Shown piece after piece: positions 1 to 11,931 of a stretch of 64,000 bases of DNA; the first letter of the stretch is position 1; the number at the start of each line of letters is the position of its first letter. Source of the DNA: Astrothelium macrocarpum (lineage: Eukaryota; Ascomycota; Dothideomycetes; Trypetheliales; Trypetheliaceae); assembly GCA_021030915.1 (NCBI GenBank), contig JAGEMR010000006.1, positions 434,001 through 498,000 on the forward strand, written 5' to 3'. Made by a program: the position numbers and the translations under genes. Under the pieces are notes generated by a model. That model had not been told where the DNA came from, made no database searches, and saw nothing but the letters and a program-made list of their open reading frames with translations.

Positions 1-302
1 GACGGGACCCCATCCATGCATCCACTATCCTTACCTATCGGAAGGGCTGGGCCCGTTTTCCCACGCGATCCGTCCAGATAGCAGCATCACTAAGCTTTCA
101 TGACCGGCGGGTTGAATCATCTGGACCTTCCTAGAATGTATATTAGCCTCCCCATCCTTGCAATGACCTGCCTTGCGCAGTACTGTGCCATGTGGCATGG
201 ATCCAATTATTTATCTAGTCCCCATCTCTCCTCAATGACAGCCGTTGTGCGGCACGTAAGCAAGACTGTGTTTTACTTTTGCTCTTCGAATCGTCTGTCG
301 CA
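1..302. other. Upstream region of the amino-acid transporter gene
   Basis: No coding exon is supported here. The stretch precedes the transporter start at 303 and probably holds its promoter and leader. No distinctive motif or repeat was recognised. Confidence 0.5.
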
Positions 303-1785
303 ATGGCAAGTGGAAAGAATGAGCTACACACGGAGCACGAAATCGAACCGCCGACGCCCCTAGGCGCTCAGACAGGCATTGCAAAATACCATGATGTGGA
401 TGTTTTTGGCCACGAAGAAGGGCACGATGTTCGTTAAATCCTCCATCCAATTTCGTTCGCGTTCGCTGACCTTGAAAATTCAGATCAAATACAAGACGCT
501 GTCATGGCAGTTCGTCGCAGGCTTGATGATTGCGGAGATAGTCAGCAACGGAGTACTATCGCTTCCATCCTCTCTCGCGGTCGTAGGAATTGTCCCAGGC
601 GTCATTCTAATAGCCTTCCTCGGCATCTTCGCAACTTATACATCGTACCTACTCGTCCAATTCAAGCTCCGGCACCCTGAAGTCCACAACATGGTACACA
701 GCCACCCCATGATCCCCCCAGCTCCCAAACTGGCGATACCTGCTAACAGGCGACAGGGCGACGCAGGCTACATCCTCTTCGGCCCCATCGGCCGCGAAAT
801 CCTCGCCTTTGGCACCGTCGTCTTCGCCGTCTTCGCTACGGGTTCCCAGCTGCTTGCAGGCCAGATCGCACTCGGCGCTCTGACTGAGAACAAGCTCTGC
901 CTCATGTTGTACACCGGCATCTTCACCATCCCCGTGCTGATCGGCAGCTTCCCGCGCAAGCTCGACCATCTCAGCTGGCTGGGCATGCTCGCTGCCGTGT
1001 GCATCTTGATTGCGGGGGTGGTGGGCATGATTGGCGCAGGTGTGCATCCCGCGCCGGGGAGGCATGTGGATGTGGCGCTGTCGTCAAGCTTTTATGATGG
1101 GTTCGTGAGTATAACGAACCCGGTGTTTGCTTATGCTGGCCATTTCATGTTCTTTGTACTTATTTCGGAGATGAAGAGGCCGCAGGATGCGATGAAGGCT
1201 GCGTATACGCTGCAAGGCGTTGCGACGACTTTCTATGTCGTCTTCGCTGTGGTGGTATATGTTTACATTGGTCCTTCCGTTGCATCTCCTGCGCTCAGCA
1301 GTTTGGAGACTAAATGGATGAAGGCTGCATTTGCTATTGCGATCCCTAATTTCCTTATTGCGGGTAGCTTGTACGCGCATACCGCCAGTAAGCTGTTCTT
1401 TGTGAGAGTCTTCCGGAACAGCGAACACCTTCATTCTCACACCGTCTTGGGATGGTCTGTTTGGGTTGTGCTTGTCATTGTTATGAATGGAGCAGCTTTT
1501 GTGTTGGCGGTTGGTGTGCCGATATTCAACTACCTGGTTGGATTGTCGGCGTCTCTTTTCGCAGCATGGTACACTTATGGGATTGCAGGTGCGTTTTGGT
1601 TACATGATGCATACCATGACGGGGACGGATGGCGTACCTGGGCAAGAAAATGGCCTCAGGCGTCACTATCGGCATTGACGTTTGTTGCTGGCGCCTTTAT
1701 CTGCGTAGCTGGAACCTATGCGAGTGTGAAGGGGATTATAGATGCTTACAACAGTAATAGCGTGCCTCCAGCATTCAGTTGCTAG
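303..1785 (+). CDS. Amino acid permease of the Aa_trans (AAAP) family
   Basis: Integral membrane carrier expected to import neutral amino acids with protons, as Neurospora MTR-type permeases do. The model is exons 303-428, 484-693 and 757-1785, giving 454 residues. Intron 1 (55 bp) joins GHD to IKYKTLSWQ, the usual fungal start of the first membrane segment. Intron 2 (63 bp) has a TGCTAAC branch site and would otherwise be read through as 21 extra in-frame codons. Removing it restores HNMGDAGYILFGPIGRE, as expected for the family. About 10-11 hydrophobic segments follow. The ATG at 303 is chosen because it gives the acidic N-tail (HDVDVFGHEEGHD) common in fungal members. The family assignment is firm; the substrate is inferred. 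Confidence 0.88.
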
Positions 1786-3686
1786 CTTTAGACCCGTTAA
1801 ACTAAACTCCTGACGTCAATGACATTTAATTTAGAATTCAAGTGCTGTGTGCTATGTGCTGAATATACCTTGGAACCGTCTTCACGAGTAACAATAGCCA
1901 TCATACCGACGACAGTTGGACGAATACATTCGACATCGAGAGATGGACGCTTGATCAATTAGATGACAGCCAGTCTAACTAGCGACTTGCAGTAAGACTT
2001 GATTTTAATGACTTGAGACCAAAATGATGGTCCAATTCAACAGCACCTTCTCCATCTATAGCATGGTCTTTCCCAACCTCTTCCCTGGCACTCCAGTTCT
2101 TCATTTTGACCGAGCTATCCACAAAGAACCAACCTAGAGCTGAGATAAATGTAGGCTTACGAAAGTCGACGTCTTTTGCAGGACTTCTGCCTTAGAACGA
2201 CGTATGCCGATTACCAAGAGAGTGGATTATGTCCAACTATCATCAAGAGTTGGGCCAAGCTAATGCATTCCCTATCGGGGGGAAGTTTGCGCCAATCATG
2301 CATGACCAGTTCAGGATTGCAACGCCTATCATTTTCTTCCTCTTTCTGAAATGGGTAGTTCTTGGACGTCCGGACAAAGCCGTCCAGAAACCGGAAATTC
2401 GTGACCAGTCTACCGCTGATTTCATCGCCGATTCGACCGTGCTCTTCCTCGGCCGATAGCAGCCAATCCATCTCAGCTTTTGCCGTGTTAGGGCACGCGT
2501 CTTGCTCTGAAAGCCAACTCTAATGGGGCACGTCAGTTCCATGGCCTTAATGTTACACACTGCAAGAGTAAGTCGTGCGTTACTCTTTCAGGATGCTTAA
2601 CAATGTGGGATAGCATCTCCTTAGGTTTAGCACGTTTTCGTCGCTCGAGGCATGGCACGTGCTCACTTGAGAATTAGACATCTGTCCACTTGTAAATGCT
2701 GTTGAGTCCTGAGTATTTCGGGGATTTTGCCCTGGGAAATTGAATAGCGTTTGTTTCTGAAAATATGGAGGCGGTGCCAATCGAGGCTGATGCACTTCAA
2801 CAAGATCAGTAGACGATTCACAGAAGGACGTGCAGACTTATTCACCATGTTCTGGCTCACAAAGAGTAGGATCGTGAAGGGCCAAAGATGCGTTGCGCCG
2901 CATCTTCAACGATTCTCGAGAAGCGTACGTATCATTTTCCGCTATTTTTTGAACCATGCTTCCTCCAAGTAATGAGGTTCCGTAGCTGTGTGCCTTCATT
3001 GAGTCGGAGATTTGCGCAGTATTCAAGCCAGAGACACTTTGATTGTTTCTGCTGTTCATGACTGTCTTGGATTTTGTGGACGTGCTGACTGCCAATTACT
3101 TCGATGGATTCGCGCTTGTATCCTACAAGGCCGGGTTTGTTGAAATGTGTTGAACAATGTCAGAAGGCAATTGTTGCTTGGAGAACGAAGCATCAATCGA
3201 AGTGTGAAGGATGGGGTGCAACAAATCCATGGAACACTGACATTGAATGCGTGAACGGTATGAAATGTGTACGCTGCAAATGCCAGTGGAAAAGTACAGA
3301 AAAGTGAATTAGATGCGTTGAAGTGAAACAGTGGGATGATGTTGATGTTTTTATCTCAACTTGAATGTTGCGTAGAGAAGTATTGTGTTGTTTCCTAATG
3401 CAGAAAGTACTTGCTGTATCACACAAACTCACCTGCCTCTTGCTATCGCTGGCATCTCTGATAAACCAAGGGTTTTGGAGATGTCGCTAAAGTGAAGAGG
3501 CTGATCCAGCCTGCCGAGTTCTTGCTTATTTAATTTCCGTAGGTGTTACCCGCAGACAGGGCCGCTGATTTGTGAGATTAGTATTTCCACCTGTACTCGG
3601 ACTTGCCCCTGCATTGCAAATGAGTCTCTTTTCGATGTCGATCAAGAGATAGACAGGCCCATTCGCAAAGATTCTGACAAAACGGT
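1786..3686. other. Intergenic region between convergent genes, no supported gene
   Basis: This 1.9-kb gap lies between the 3' ends of the transporter (+) and GCLM (-). Short open frames occur on both strands, but none has a recognisable domain, a credible start or matching splice signals. No repeat was seen. It should hold the terminators of both genes. Confidence 0.5.
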
Positions 3687-4687
3687 TCACACAAGTTTCG
3701 CGACAGCAAAGTAACCTTTGTTTTCCACAACACCACGATTCTTAACGACAGCCGTATATTTGACGACCCACTGAGGCTCGACTTCACCTTGGAGCCCCGC
3801 ATTTTCTGGGGATGCATTTAACACACCTGCGCCTTTGTCACTGGGACCCAACAGCTCGCGTAGCGTTCCCCGTGGCAATATGTTTGTGCAGTCGTTATGC
3901 GTCAGCAATTCGATTTTTTCTTGCTTGGCATATAAGATTAAGGGTTTCGGGACAACACAACAATCGCGCACGTTGATCTGGTCAACGGATGGCCGAATTG
4001 AGGTCTTTGGGAGGAATTTAGCCAGTCTCTGCGTACCAAATTCCGATAAGCCTAATTTGGCAATTATCCCTTCCTCGTGCAACTTCTCAAGTGTTCGCCA
4101 TGTCTCTATCATCACATCGATATCTTCGGTTATTATGCTTTCGGAGTCCGAACCCTCTGATCCCCCATCATCTACCAAGTCGTCTTCTCCTTCATCATCA
4201 GCATCAAAAGCCACGCCCGGAAAGGACACGATAAGGAGGTCAATTGATGGGACATGTAATTCCTTGAGAACAAGCTCAATGGCTTCCCTCGTGTGTGCAG
4301 ACCTTTCCAGTGTTGGTACGTCTGGAAGGTAGAAAAGCTTGACAGTAATATCATATTGCGGTCTATCCTCAGCAAGACCTGAATGTGAAAAGTCGATTGA
4401 TGGAATGTATAAGTTGGAATCTTCTTCCGAAGTCCATGCTTTGTAGGACAATGCAGACGAGGGAGTTTGATCAGTGATACTGGAAGGATTTTCTGATGAG
4501 GAGGCTTGTTGGGATGCCAATATATTCTCTCTCAAGGCATTTGTGAGCTCAGTGTTCGACTTCTCAAAGGTTGCACGACGAATGACTGAAGGGCCTCCAC
4601 CCATGACGTTACTTGGATCAATGAATTAGCACCTGAACCATAGAGTAAATCGGACAGAGCATACGACGTGGAGAGTATAAGCCGCAT
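3687..4687 (-). CDS. GCLM: Glutamate-cysteine ligase regulatory (modifier) subunit
   Basis: Non-catalytic partner of gamma-glutamylcysteine synthetase, which makes the first intermediate of glutathione in the cytosol. The fold is aldo/keto-reductase-like. Exons are 4687-4665 and 4611-3687, giving 315 residues. The 23-nt first exon encodes MRLILSTS, and the 53-bp intron (GTATGC donor, GCTAAT branch, AAG acceptor) joins it to NVMGGGPSVIRR, the typical GCLM N-terminus. Family landmarks are LGLSEFGTQRLAKFLP, PSVDQINVRDCCVVPKPLI and LLTHNDCTNILP, followed by a GYFAVAKLV tail. An acidic insert (about residues 140-170) interrupts the barrel region. The gene is divergent from the AP-1 sigma gene. Confidence 0.9.
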
Positions 4688-4929
4688 GGTGATGGTCCCC
4701 AAAAGTTCTCACAGTGATAAGCAGATTAATTCAAAATTCTTGAGAGCGTGCATCAAGGTCACATTTCTAATAGTTGGGTCCTATTGTTACGGCGTGCCAC
4801 GCGATTGGGTGGAGCAGGTCAAGCGGCCATTTTTCTGGCAAAATCCACCGAACACATGCCACTACCGCTTTCCAAAATCCCACACTTTTCCTACACTCCT
4901 CCCTTTCCCCTCCCTCTTCTTCGGAATCC
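4688..4929. promoter_or_regulatory. Divergent promoter shared by GCLM and AP-1 sigma
   Basis: The 242 bp between the two opposed start codons must hold both promoters and leaders. A pyrimidine-rich run (about 4880-4920) lies just before the AP-1 sigma start, as is common in fungal promoters. No specific binding site can be named. Confidence 0.5.
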
Positions 4930-5703
4930 ATGGCAATCAAGTATTGAAGCACTGCTCTCTAGCCTGACGAGCTGGGCTAATGCATATAGATATCTCATTT
5001 TGCTCTCGCGGCAAGGTAAAGTGGTGAGTGAAGCCTACCAGATTCACAGCCAGCAAGCACTCACAAATATGATTCATAGCGGCTGGCCAAATGGTTCACG
5101 ACACTTTCACCCAAGGACAAAGCCAAGATAATCAAGGATGTGTCTCAGCTCGTTCTGGCACGTCGAACTCGGATGTGCAATTTCCTTGAGTACAAAGGTA
5201 GGGCCTCATGTGCCTCATAGCCATGTTCTGGATATTGACAAATGCCATCCAGACACCAAAATTGTTTACAGGCGCTATGCCTCCCTGTTCTTCATCGCTG
5301 GATGTGACTCTACCGATAATGAATTGATCACTCTTGAAATCGTTCATCGCTATGTCGAGCAAATGGACAAGTATTACGGCAACGTGTGCGAATTGGATAT
5401 CATCTTCAATTTCCAAAAAGCATACTTCATACTTGATGAGCTGCTTCTTGCTGGTGAGATGCAGGAGACCAGCAAGAAAAACGTCTTACGAGTCATTGGC
5501 CAACAGGATAGCTTGGAAGACATGGAGGTAAGATCAAAGCTCTCTATTTGCAATTTCGATTCATCAAGTCACGATACTCGCAATCATACTGCTATTGCGG
5601 GTGCCTTGGTGATGGAAGTGTTTCCGCCCCTCAATGCACTCAGTGCTAATATATCAATTACCACTGCCAGGTCGAGGACGATGGCGTGACCAAAATCATG
5701 TAG
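4930..5703 (+). CDS. APS1: AP-1 clathrin adaptor complex small subunit sigma
   Basis: Small subunit of the AP-1 adaptor that sorts cargo into clathrin vesicles at the trans-Golgi and endosomes. Five exons (4930-4940, 4990-5023, 5080-5197, 5253-5527, 5671-5703) join in phase to 156 residues, the normal size for the family. The protein starts MAIKYLILLSRQGKVRLAKW and contains KDTKIVYRRYASLFFIAG, ITLEIVHRYVEQMDKYYG and FNFQKAYFILDELLL. It ends DMEVEDDGVTKIM. The first exon is only 11 nt. Introns are 49-143 bp; the last has a GCTAAT branch site. The sequence is highly conserved and complete, with no sign of decay. Confidence 0.97.
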
Positions 5704-6896
5704 TCGTCATACTCCTCTGATCTTCTCATGAGCCCATCGACAATGCTGGCAATAGTCCATCTAATCAGTTGGACGAAATTTCAAAATCATTACTGACCTT
5801 GAAACGTTGCATTGACAATAGGAAGAAGAGGCGATCACGGAACAAATGCGGAAGCACGGCATCGTCTAGCTATGGATTCCAAGGCATCCCGTTCCCCTGG
5901 ATGATTCTTGTGAAGATAACAAAAACACTACAGAAGCTGAAAAAGGATGGGAGAGGAAGGATACCCGTCATGTCATCTGAGACTAGGGAGCGGCGCCCAA
6001 TTCTGCGAGAGGAATTCTCAACGAGAGCTTCATTGGGGCCCACTACCAAAGAAGGCCTTGTGTACTTTGGAATTTTTTCCAGTTACCACTTAGTAGCATC
6101 TTGAGATGCGAAGAGCGTGTATTGTACAGGCTTGCGTGTATTTTAAAAGAAAAGTGAAATACCAAGAAAACTTGACATGCTGATTCTTTGGAATCTGGAA
6201 ATGCGTTTGGTGCGACCTGTTCTTGGAAACAAAGGCCTGACTGGCGAATGCGCGATGGCCAAGCAGGACGAGAGCAGCTTTCAAAAGTTGTGAAGTCAGC
6301 CGACACATCACCGAGAACGAGATGCGACATTGTAATGAAAGAAACGTGACAAGCAGATGGATACGTATCGCCAAAGTCATGTTGAGAACGTGCGGATTAT
6401 CGCCAGGGGATTGGAGTTTGTGGAGGAAAGGCTTGTTTACAACCTCGGCCATTCCAGACACAACCTCCGTCGCTATCATCTGACCAATCACGTCAGCCTC
6501 CCTGGCAACGCCGCTGACCTCCGCGTAAACGTCAACTTGCGACAGCTTGGCTTGTTCGTCTTACCATACCTGCCGACATCTTCCTTCATCAAAGCCATCA
6601 TGATGTCCACCATCGCTTTCACCTCTCGCTGCTAGACGCCTTGCGTCTGGCTTGCGCAATGCTCGAGGCTCGCTCCTGCAGCCAGCCGTGAGTGGGTTCG
6701 TCGAACATTGCCTTGCTGAAGCAGCTGCACCGCAAACGTTCTTTGAAGAAAACGAGGCGCGCCTTCGCGTCGTCGAGTCTAGTACTTCGACTTACCAAAA
6801 AGCTTGCGAAACTTGATGCTTGAATCCTTTTAACCCTTATTCGGATACATTACCTTTACTACCAAAAGACGCGTTGTCACTCTTGAGCCACGAATC
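5704..6896. other. Intergenic region with weak frames only
   Basis: The plus-strand frame around 5769-6104 has no ATG near its beginning and no recognised domain. The minus strand around 6400-6760 holds a broken helical coding-like stretch, listed separately. The rest should be the 3' end of AP-1 sigma and the MAF1 promoter. Confidence 0.45.
6400..6760 (-). pseudogene. Possible frameshifted remnant of an unknown helical protein
   Basis: Three overlapping minus-strand frames read as charged, helix-prone protein and follow one another in order. The first includes FDEPTHGWLQERASSIAQARR, the second KAMVDIMMALMKEDVGR, the third DEQAKLSQVDVYAEVSGVA and GQMIATEVVSGMAEVVNKP. No GT...AG intron of normal size restores a single frame, but removing two bases at each junction (near GAGAGG and near TATGGTAA) would. 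This suggests a decayed gene. I do not recognise the family, and the stretch could be chance. Confidence 0.22.
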
Positions 6897-8174
6897 ATGA
6901 AGGTGAGCAAATGAATCCTTCGCGCCTACTGCTCTGAGAGTAGTTCGAGAACATGTCAAGGTTGCGCTCGATCATCGTTAGCATCGTATTTGCAAGCAGG
7001 CGCGTAAGGAAGTGCATAGGCGCAATTGCGGTCACGGTCGCTGAATGCGTGTACCAATGCGCAATCCGATGGCAACCCTGAACATTCCGAGCGCACCCTA
7101 AGGGCACTTTAATGTACTCCTATGATCGTTCTGCTAACCGCAATTCCATAGTTTATTCCACTACAATCCTTCGAAACCGTTGCCAGCGCCCTCAATTTCG
7201 AAACACCCGATTGCCATATTGTCGGTGGCTGCGAACTCTATACTACCAAGCCTACTGAATCCGATAGAAAACTTTACAAAGCCATCGATACTACAATTGA
7301 ATCGCAATACGAATCCCTCCTTCGCCTATCTACTTCGATCTCCCCTCCTTATAGAGAGTCTGTGGTAGATACATTGAGAGCAGTACAGACGAGTCCGTTT
7401 GGAAATCTTGGTCAGAGCGCATCTCGGCGCGCGTACTCTTACCTGATCGCAACACTAAACGCGAGCCATCCTGACTACGATTTCTCGCACATTCTTCGCC
7501 CAACAGATTTTCACAAGGAAAAGTCTCTTACTCGGGTTGTTGCAACAATTGATACTAGACTCGCAAATCTACGACCTCGTCATGCCATCTACTCCGCTAC
7601 ATCCGCCTCTACACTTCCTTCTGGAGCTTCCAAGATTTGGGGCCCTCATATGTGGAAGTTGATTGATGCGGAAATGAACCTACGGAAATGTTCCATATAC
7701 TGTTATAACCCAGAGGACGATCCGTTCGAAGATGAAGATTTGGCGATATGGAGCCTGGCCTATTTCTTCTTTAACAAAAGTCGCAAGCGAGTATGTTATA
7801 TGTACTTGCGAGGCATGAGCGCGATGGGCCAGTCTCCCATCTATGGACCATCGACGCCGGCGCGTAGAAAACGAGAAATCTCACCTTCAAGTGGATCCGT
7901 AAATGACGGCGCAAGAAAACGTGCAAGATTTTGGCTCGGAGATCGTGCCCAACACGTTAGTGACGGCTGGGACGATGACGAGGACGGTCTGGAGGTCGGC
8001 GGATTTGGTGATGCTATGGGAGACCTTGATGACGATTGGGGCATAAGAGACATTATTGAAGATGGTTACACAACGGATTATGATTACGAGGATGATAGCG
8101 ATTATCTTGTTTCTCGTGAGGCAAGCGCGGTGAGGGCCATGAGTGAGCATGCCGTTGAGAGCATGGAAATTTGA
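6897..8174 (+). CDS. MAF1: MAF1, repressor of RNA polymerase III
   Basis: MAF1 binds and silences RNA polymerase III when nutrients are short and moves between cytosol and nucleus under TOR/PKA control. Exon 1 is just ATGAAG (6897-6902). A 249-bp intron with a GCTAAC branch site follows, and exon 2 is 7152-8174, giving 342 residues. Spliced, the start reads MKFIPLQSFETVASALNFET, the MAF1 A-box. PDYDFSHILRPTDFHKE and WGPHMWKLIDAEMNL, then CSIYCYNPEDDPFEDEDLAIWS and FFFNKSRKRVCYMYLR, mark the B and C boxes. The serine/basic segment after residue about 235 (PARRKREISPSSGS, GARKRARFW) may carry a nuclear signal and phosphosites. The tail is very acidic. Confidence 0.96.
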
Positions 8175-8880
8175 TGGATGAGGCGTAGGTTTGTTCAATG
8201 CGTCTGGGCTTTTCTTTTACAATACCGCCAGGTAATTGCTGTTTTACTAAGGGTGAAGGCGGATCTTGGCGTTTTCGGGCCGGTGGGAGCGGCTTGACCG
8301 TCAGCTGCCTTGTGAGATACCCTTTATGATGTGTACGAATTCTGTTCTTTGTTTATTTGTTACTGTACAGTAATTGAACTTCAACCAATGGTACACTTAT
8401 TGAGCTCTGTGGACTGCAATAATATTGAAACGCCAGACACATGTCAGAAACCCCCAACACGATCTGGCAAGCACATACATTGGATCACTTGCCTTGAAAA
8501 ACCGAAACTGTATCATTGACGACTGTTGAGAACCTCCCGAACGTATGTATGAATGTTTTCACACAACTCTTTTGTAGTCCATGTTGTTTTCGCTCTAATC
8601 CATTACAATGTCATTAGTCACCGAGTGCGTGCTACGCTTATTAGTAGCGTTCAAAGCCAAGGTCCGCTCTCCATGTAAACGTTCACAAGAGTAAAAGGTC
8701 TGATGGCGATCCATACTGATTCGTGCTAAGATAGCTTGATGGTCTATCGCACAAATTATCGTCAGTCCGAAGTTATCTGGAGTTGGCCTCTCCTCCGTAC
8801 TTAAAGCCTCGTTACATGAAGTAACCCAACCAAAAGGAGTCTCATCGGCTTCACCACCAACGTCAGCCTCACCCCTCAAA
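8175..8880. other. Intergenic region between MAF1 and BUD32 3' ends
   Basis: This is a 0.7-kb gap between convergent genes. No coding exon, repeat or RNA gene was seen. It should hold both terminators. Confidence 0.55.
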
Positions 8881-9822
8881 TCATCCAACCATACTCCTCT
8901 TCCTCCCCCTCATCCTTACATCCTCCAGCCGTCTCAACACCTCTCTCCCACCCTTATACGCCCCCCCATACGCCTCCAACACTCCACGAAACAGCCGCTC
9001 CGCCGCCGGATGCGTCGCCGTGAACGCCCGCTCCAGCACATACAAATCCACCGCCTTGTCCTCGTCCTGCGCCGTCTGCGTCGCGAGACCAAAATCCAGC
9101 AGCGTGATGGCGCCCTCCAGCGAGACAGGAGGCGGTGGTTCAGTGTCCACGGCAGACGGAGATGAGGAAGTGGGAGGACGCAGCATGAGGTTGCTGGTGG
9201 TGAGGTCGCCGTGGACGACGCCAATCGCGTGGAGCTGGGCGATGGCGACGCCGATGCGGCGCATGAGGTCGGCGAGCTGGTCGGCGTGGGGTTGGTCGTT
9301 GGTTGGAGGTGGAGAGGTGGAAGGAGAGGGCGGAGGGGATGGGGCTAGGAAAGTGTCGAGGCATTTGCGGATGGTCCAGCCGGGAATCCATTCAAGGAGG
9401 AGCCATCCCGCTAGAGGATAGAATAGTCGTTAGATTTTGAAGCGCTTTTTGGAAGGGGGGAGGGAAGGAGGGGCCATTTGATTCCGTAGACGAGCTAGAT
9501 GCAACTTGGGGCGATGTAGCTTACCTTCCCAGTCCGCGGCCAAAACAGCGGGTACTTTTACACCCTCTTTTCTGCATCTGACAAGGACCCGTGCTTCAGC
9601 GAGTATTCTTTGCCTGGTCAATCGCTTGTCAAGGGTGGGATGGCGGTAGGCTTTCGAAGGCCTATATTTTAGAGCACATGGTGTAGAAGGGGTGAGAAAT
9701 GTGGAACGGAAGACAAGCGCTTCAGCTCCCTGTGTTAGAAGAACCGGGGCAGTAGATTGGTCGTGGAGCGAGCTTGAATTGAATGGTGGAGGGAGTGACG
9801 CTTGACTATTAGGCGAAGCCAT
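8881..9822 (-). CDS. BUD32: BUD32/PRPK, atypical kinase subunit of the EKC/KEOPS complex
   Basis: ATPase/kinase subunit of KEOPS, which supports t6A modification of tRNAs reading ANN codons and also affects telomeres and transcription. Exons are 9822-9525 and 9410-8881 around a 114-bp intron, giving 275 residues. Motifs: QGAEALVFRSTF at the N-lobe, ALKYRPSKAYRHPTLD with the ATP-binding lysine, LTRQRILAEARVL, LLLEWIPGW after the splice, VVHGDLTTSNLML catalytic loop, LLDFGLA metal-binding DFG, and the basic end RMRGRKRSMVG typical of the family. Proline/serine-rich inserts at about residues 120-135 and 180-195 enlarge the protein slightly. The gene is intact. Confidence 0.95.
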
Positions 9823-10271
9823 GGCCGTTTCTCAAATGTGGGATGGAGGGGTCCTTGAATGTTATACACAGTGCTGCAGTGATTCTCAGTATGCTCTATG
9901 GAAGAAATCGAAAGGATCATGGCAACCTATTAATAATGTAGCTCATGTATCATCTCAATACTCTCTGCTCATTTAAAAAAAAGTATTGTCGATGAGTAAT
10001 TTATCGTATGATTTGTACAATTCGCAGAGACACTTAATTTCAACTACTATCGCTCTATTCAACCGTTCTAAGGCAAGACCTTACCCTTAACTGTAGAACC
10101 ATACATTCGCGCAATTGTTTGCTCTTTATTGTAGCTCAGGAAGTTTATTCGCTTCATACTAAATGCTTCTTGATTGGCCGAGACATTGGCAACAGCAGTC
10201 GCTTGTCTTTTTTCTTAAACCACTAAAAAACATCATAGTTCTTCTTGTAGTCAAATAGCGATCTCCGCAAA
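9823..10271. other. Intergenic region upstream of BUD32
   Basis: This 450-bp AT-rich gap separates the BUD32 start from the 3' end of the MFS gene on the same strand. It should carry the BUD32 promoter and the MFS terminator. Nothing else was seen. Confidence 0.5.
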
Positions 10272-11931
10272 TTAAAATGTGTATTTGAAACCTGGCTAGC
10301 CTTTCTGTCAGCTCCATTGATAGCAAAGATATCAGGCTGGTTACCATTCCCTCAATCACTTTTCTGCCCCGGGCTTGTAACCGGTTTGCCCATGCGAAAT
10401 AAGCAGAAAACAAAGCAACAAATGCAATCATCAAGATTTGTGATCTATAAGAACAATCAATATTGCTTCGAGTAACACCGCAGGAAATTTGTGCAACTGA
10501 CCCGATGCAGATCCAGACTGCTGTGGCATATCTTGGGGCTTGGTTTTGTTTGACAATAAAACTTCCTGCAATGCCACCTGCGCCATTGCAAGCCGAGGTT
10601 ACAGCTGCAGTGAATGCTCTCTTCCATTGACCCACTATATTGTTCCCTTGGTAGGCATATAAAGCCGCCCAATTGCTAATATAAGCCCCGGTAGCCAAGT
10701 ATGTGCCAATATAACGCACGGTGACCTGATTCGCAAACCCAAACATGCAGAATCCGACAATTAGGCATGTGCTGTTGAATACTATGACAGGTCCTCGAAG
10801 CCGCCATCTGTCTGCCACCCAAGATGAGAGGATGACGGGAATGGCTGCCCAGTAATAGGGCGGTGCAGAGAGTATTATACTCTCGTCCTCACTGAAACCC
10901 ATTCCTCCCTGAAGAATTATAGGCAGAAAATAAGAGAGACAAGTTGAGACGATGTTCTCTAGGAAGAACATGCAGCAGAAACCGTAGACTTTAGGATCCT
11001 TGGCATGTACGAGGACCTTTCCAAGGGAGAACTTTTCGGCTTTCACATCTCCTCTGTCCTTCTGAATGCGCTTGACTGCCAACTCTTTTTCTCTCTCATC
11101 GAGGAACAAAAAGCTTCGGTCGGCGTTCTCTGGAAAGTCAACAATCCACCAGTACGTGACAACACCGAGGAAGCAAGATACCAAGCCTTGTACCAGAAAC
11201 ATCCATCTCCAACCGGCGAGATTAGCTTTTCCGTTGAGGTGGTTCAAGCCATAGTTGACAATGCCACCAGTGGCCAGTATGATGATCTCTCCGCTTTGAA
11301 GAAATGCATATCGTAGCTGTTGCTCTGAGCGAGTGTACCACGTACTTATGAGATAAGCTAAGCCGGGAAATATACCAGACATGGCTGTTCCAAGGAGTAC
11401 CCTCAAGGCAATCATCTCCTTCCAGGTATTGACGAACGCCGTGCACATGGTAATCAGTCCAAACACAAACGTTATTAAACTGAACCATATCCGTGGCCCA
11501 AAAAAACGTGACGCTATTGTGGAGGGTAGCTGAAAGGCAATGCTGGCAACAGTGAAGATGAATATCGCAACAGAATATCGATTGCCGTATAGATCAAGGT
11601 CAGAGAGCATGGAAGTGACAGAAGCCGATGAGATGACACCCGAATCCAGTAGATTCAGACTACACAGAATCCCAGCTATCGTGCAAAGACGCAGATCAAT
11701 CTTCCGGACCAGGTTGCGCTCAAGAATTGCCTCAAAAGCATTGTCGCTGTCAGCTTGCTCCTGTGAAGACGCTTCATGGACAGCTGACTCGACACCAGGT
11801 AGATTGGATTGCTTTGGAGCATCCATGTCTTGAGAACCTTGTGCTGGTAAGAGAGAGGTCCGTTCGTCTTTTAATCCGCTATCTAAGCTCGGCAAAATAG
11901 AAGGTTTGCCTTTTGCACGAGTGGATACCAT
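10272..11931 (-). CDS. MFS transporter, anion:cation symporter (Dal5/Tna1-like) family
   Basis: Plasma-membrane carrier of the ACS family, whose members import organic anions such as allantoate, nicotinate or vitamins with protons. Exons are 11931-10502, 10444-10345 and 10295-10272, giving 517 residues. Intron 1 (57 bp) restores VWICIGSQILMIAFVALFS; intron 2 (49 bp) restores the short end VIEGMPGFKYTF, matching the usual G-F-x-Y terminus. Without these introns the frame runs on with unrelated sequence. Landmarks are LNLLDSGVISSASV (helix 1), LRVLLGTAMSGIFPGLAYLIS and GWRWMFLVQG. The start at 11931 (MVSTRAKGKP) is preferred; an in-frame ATG at 12027 would add 32 residues. The substrate is unknown. 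Confidence 0.88.
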
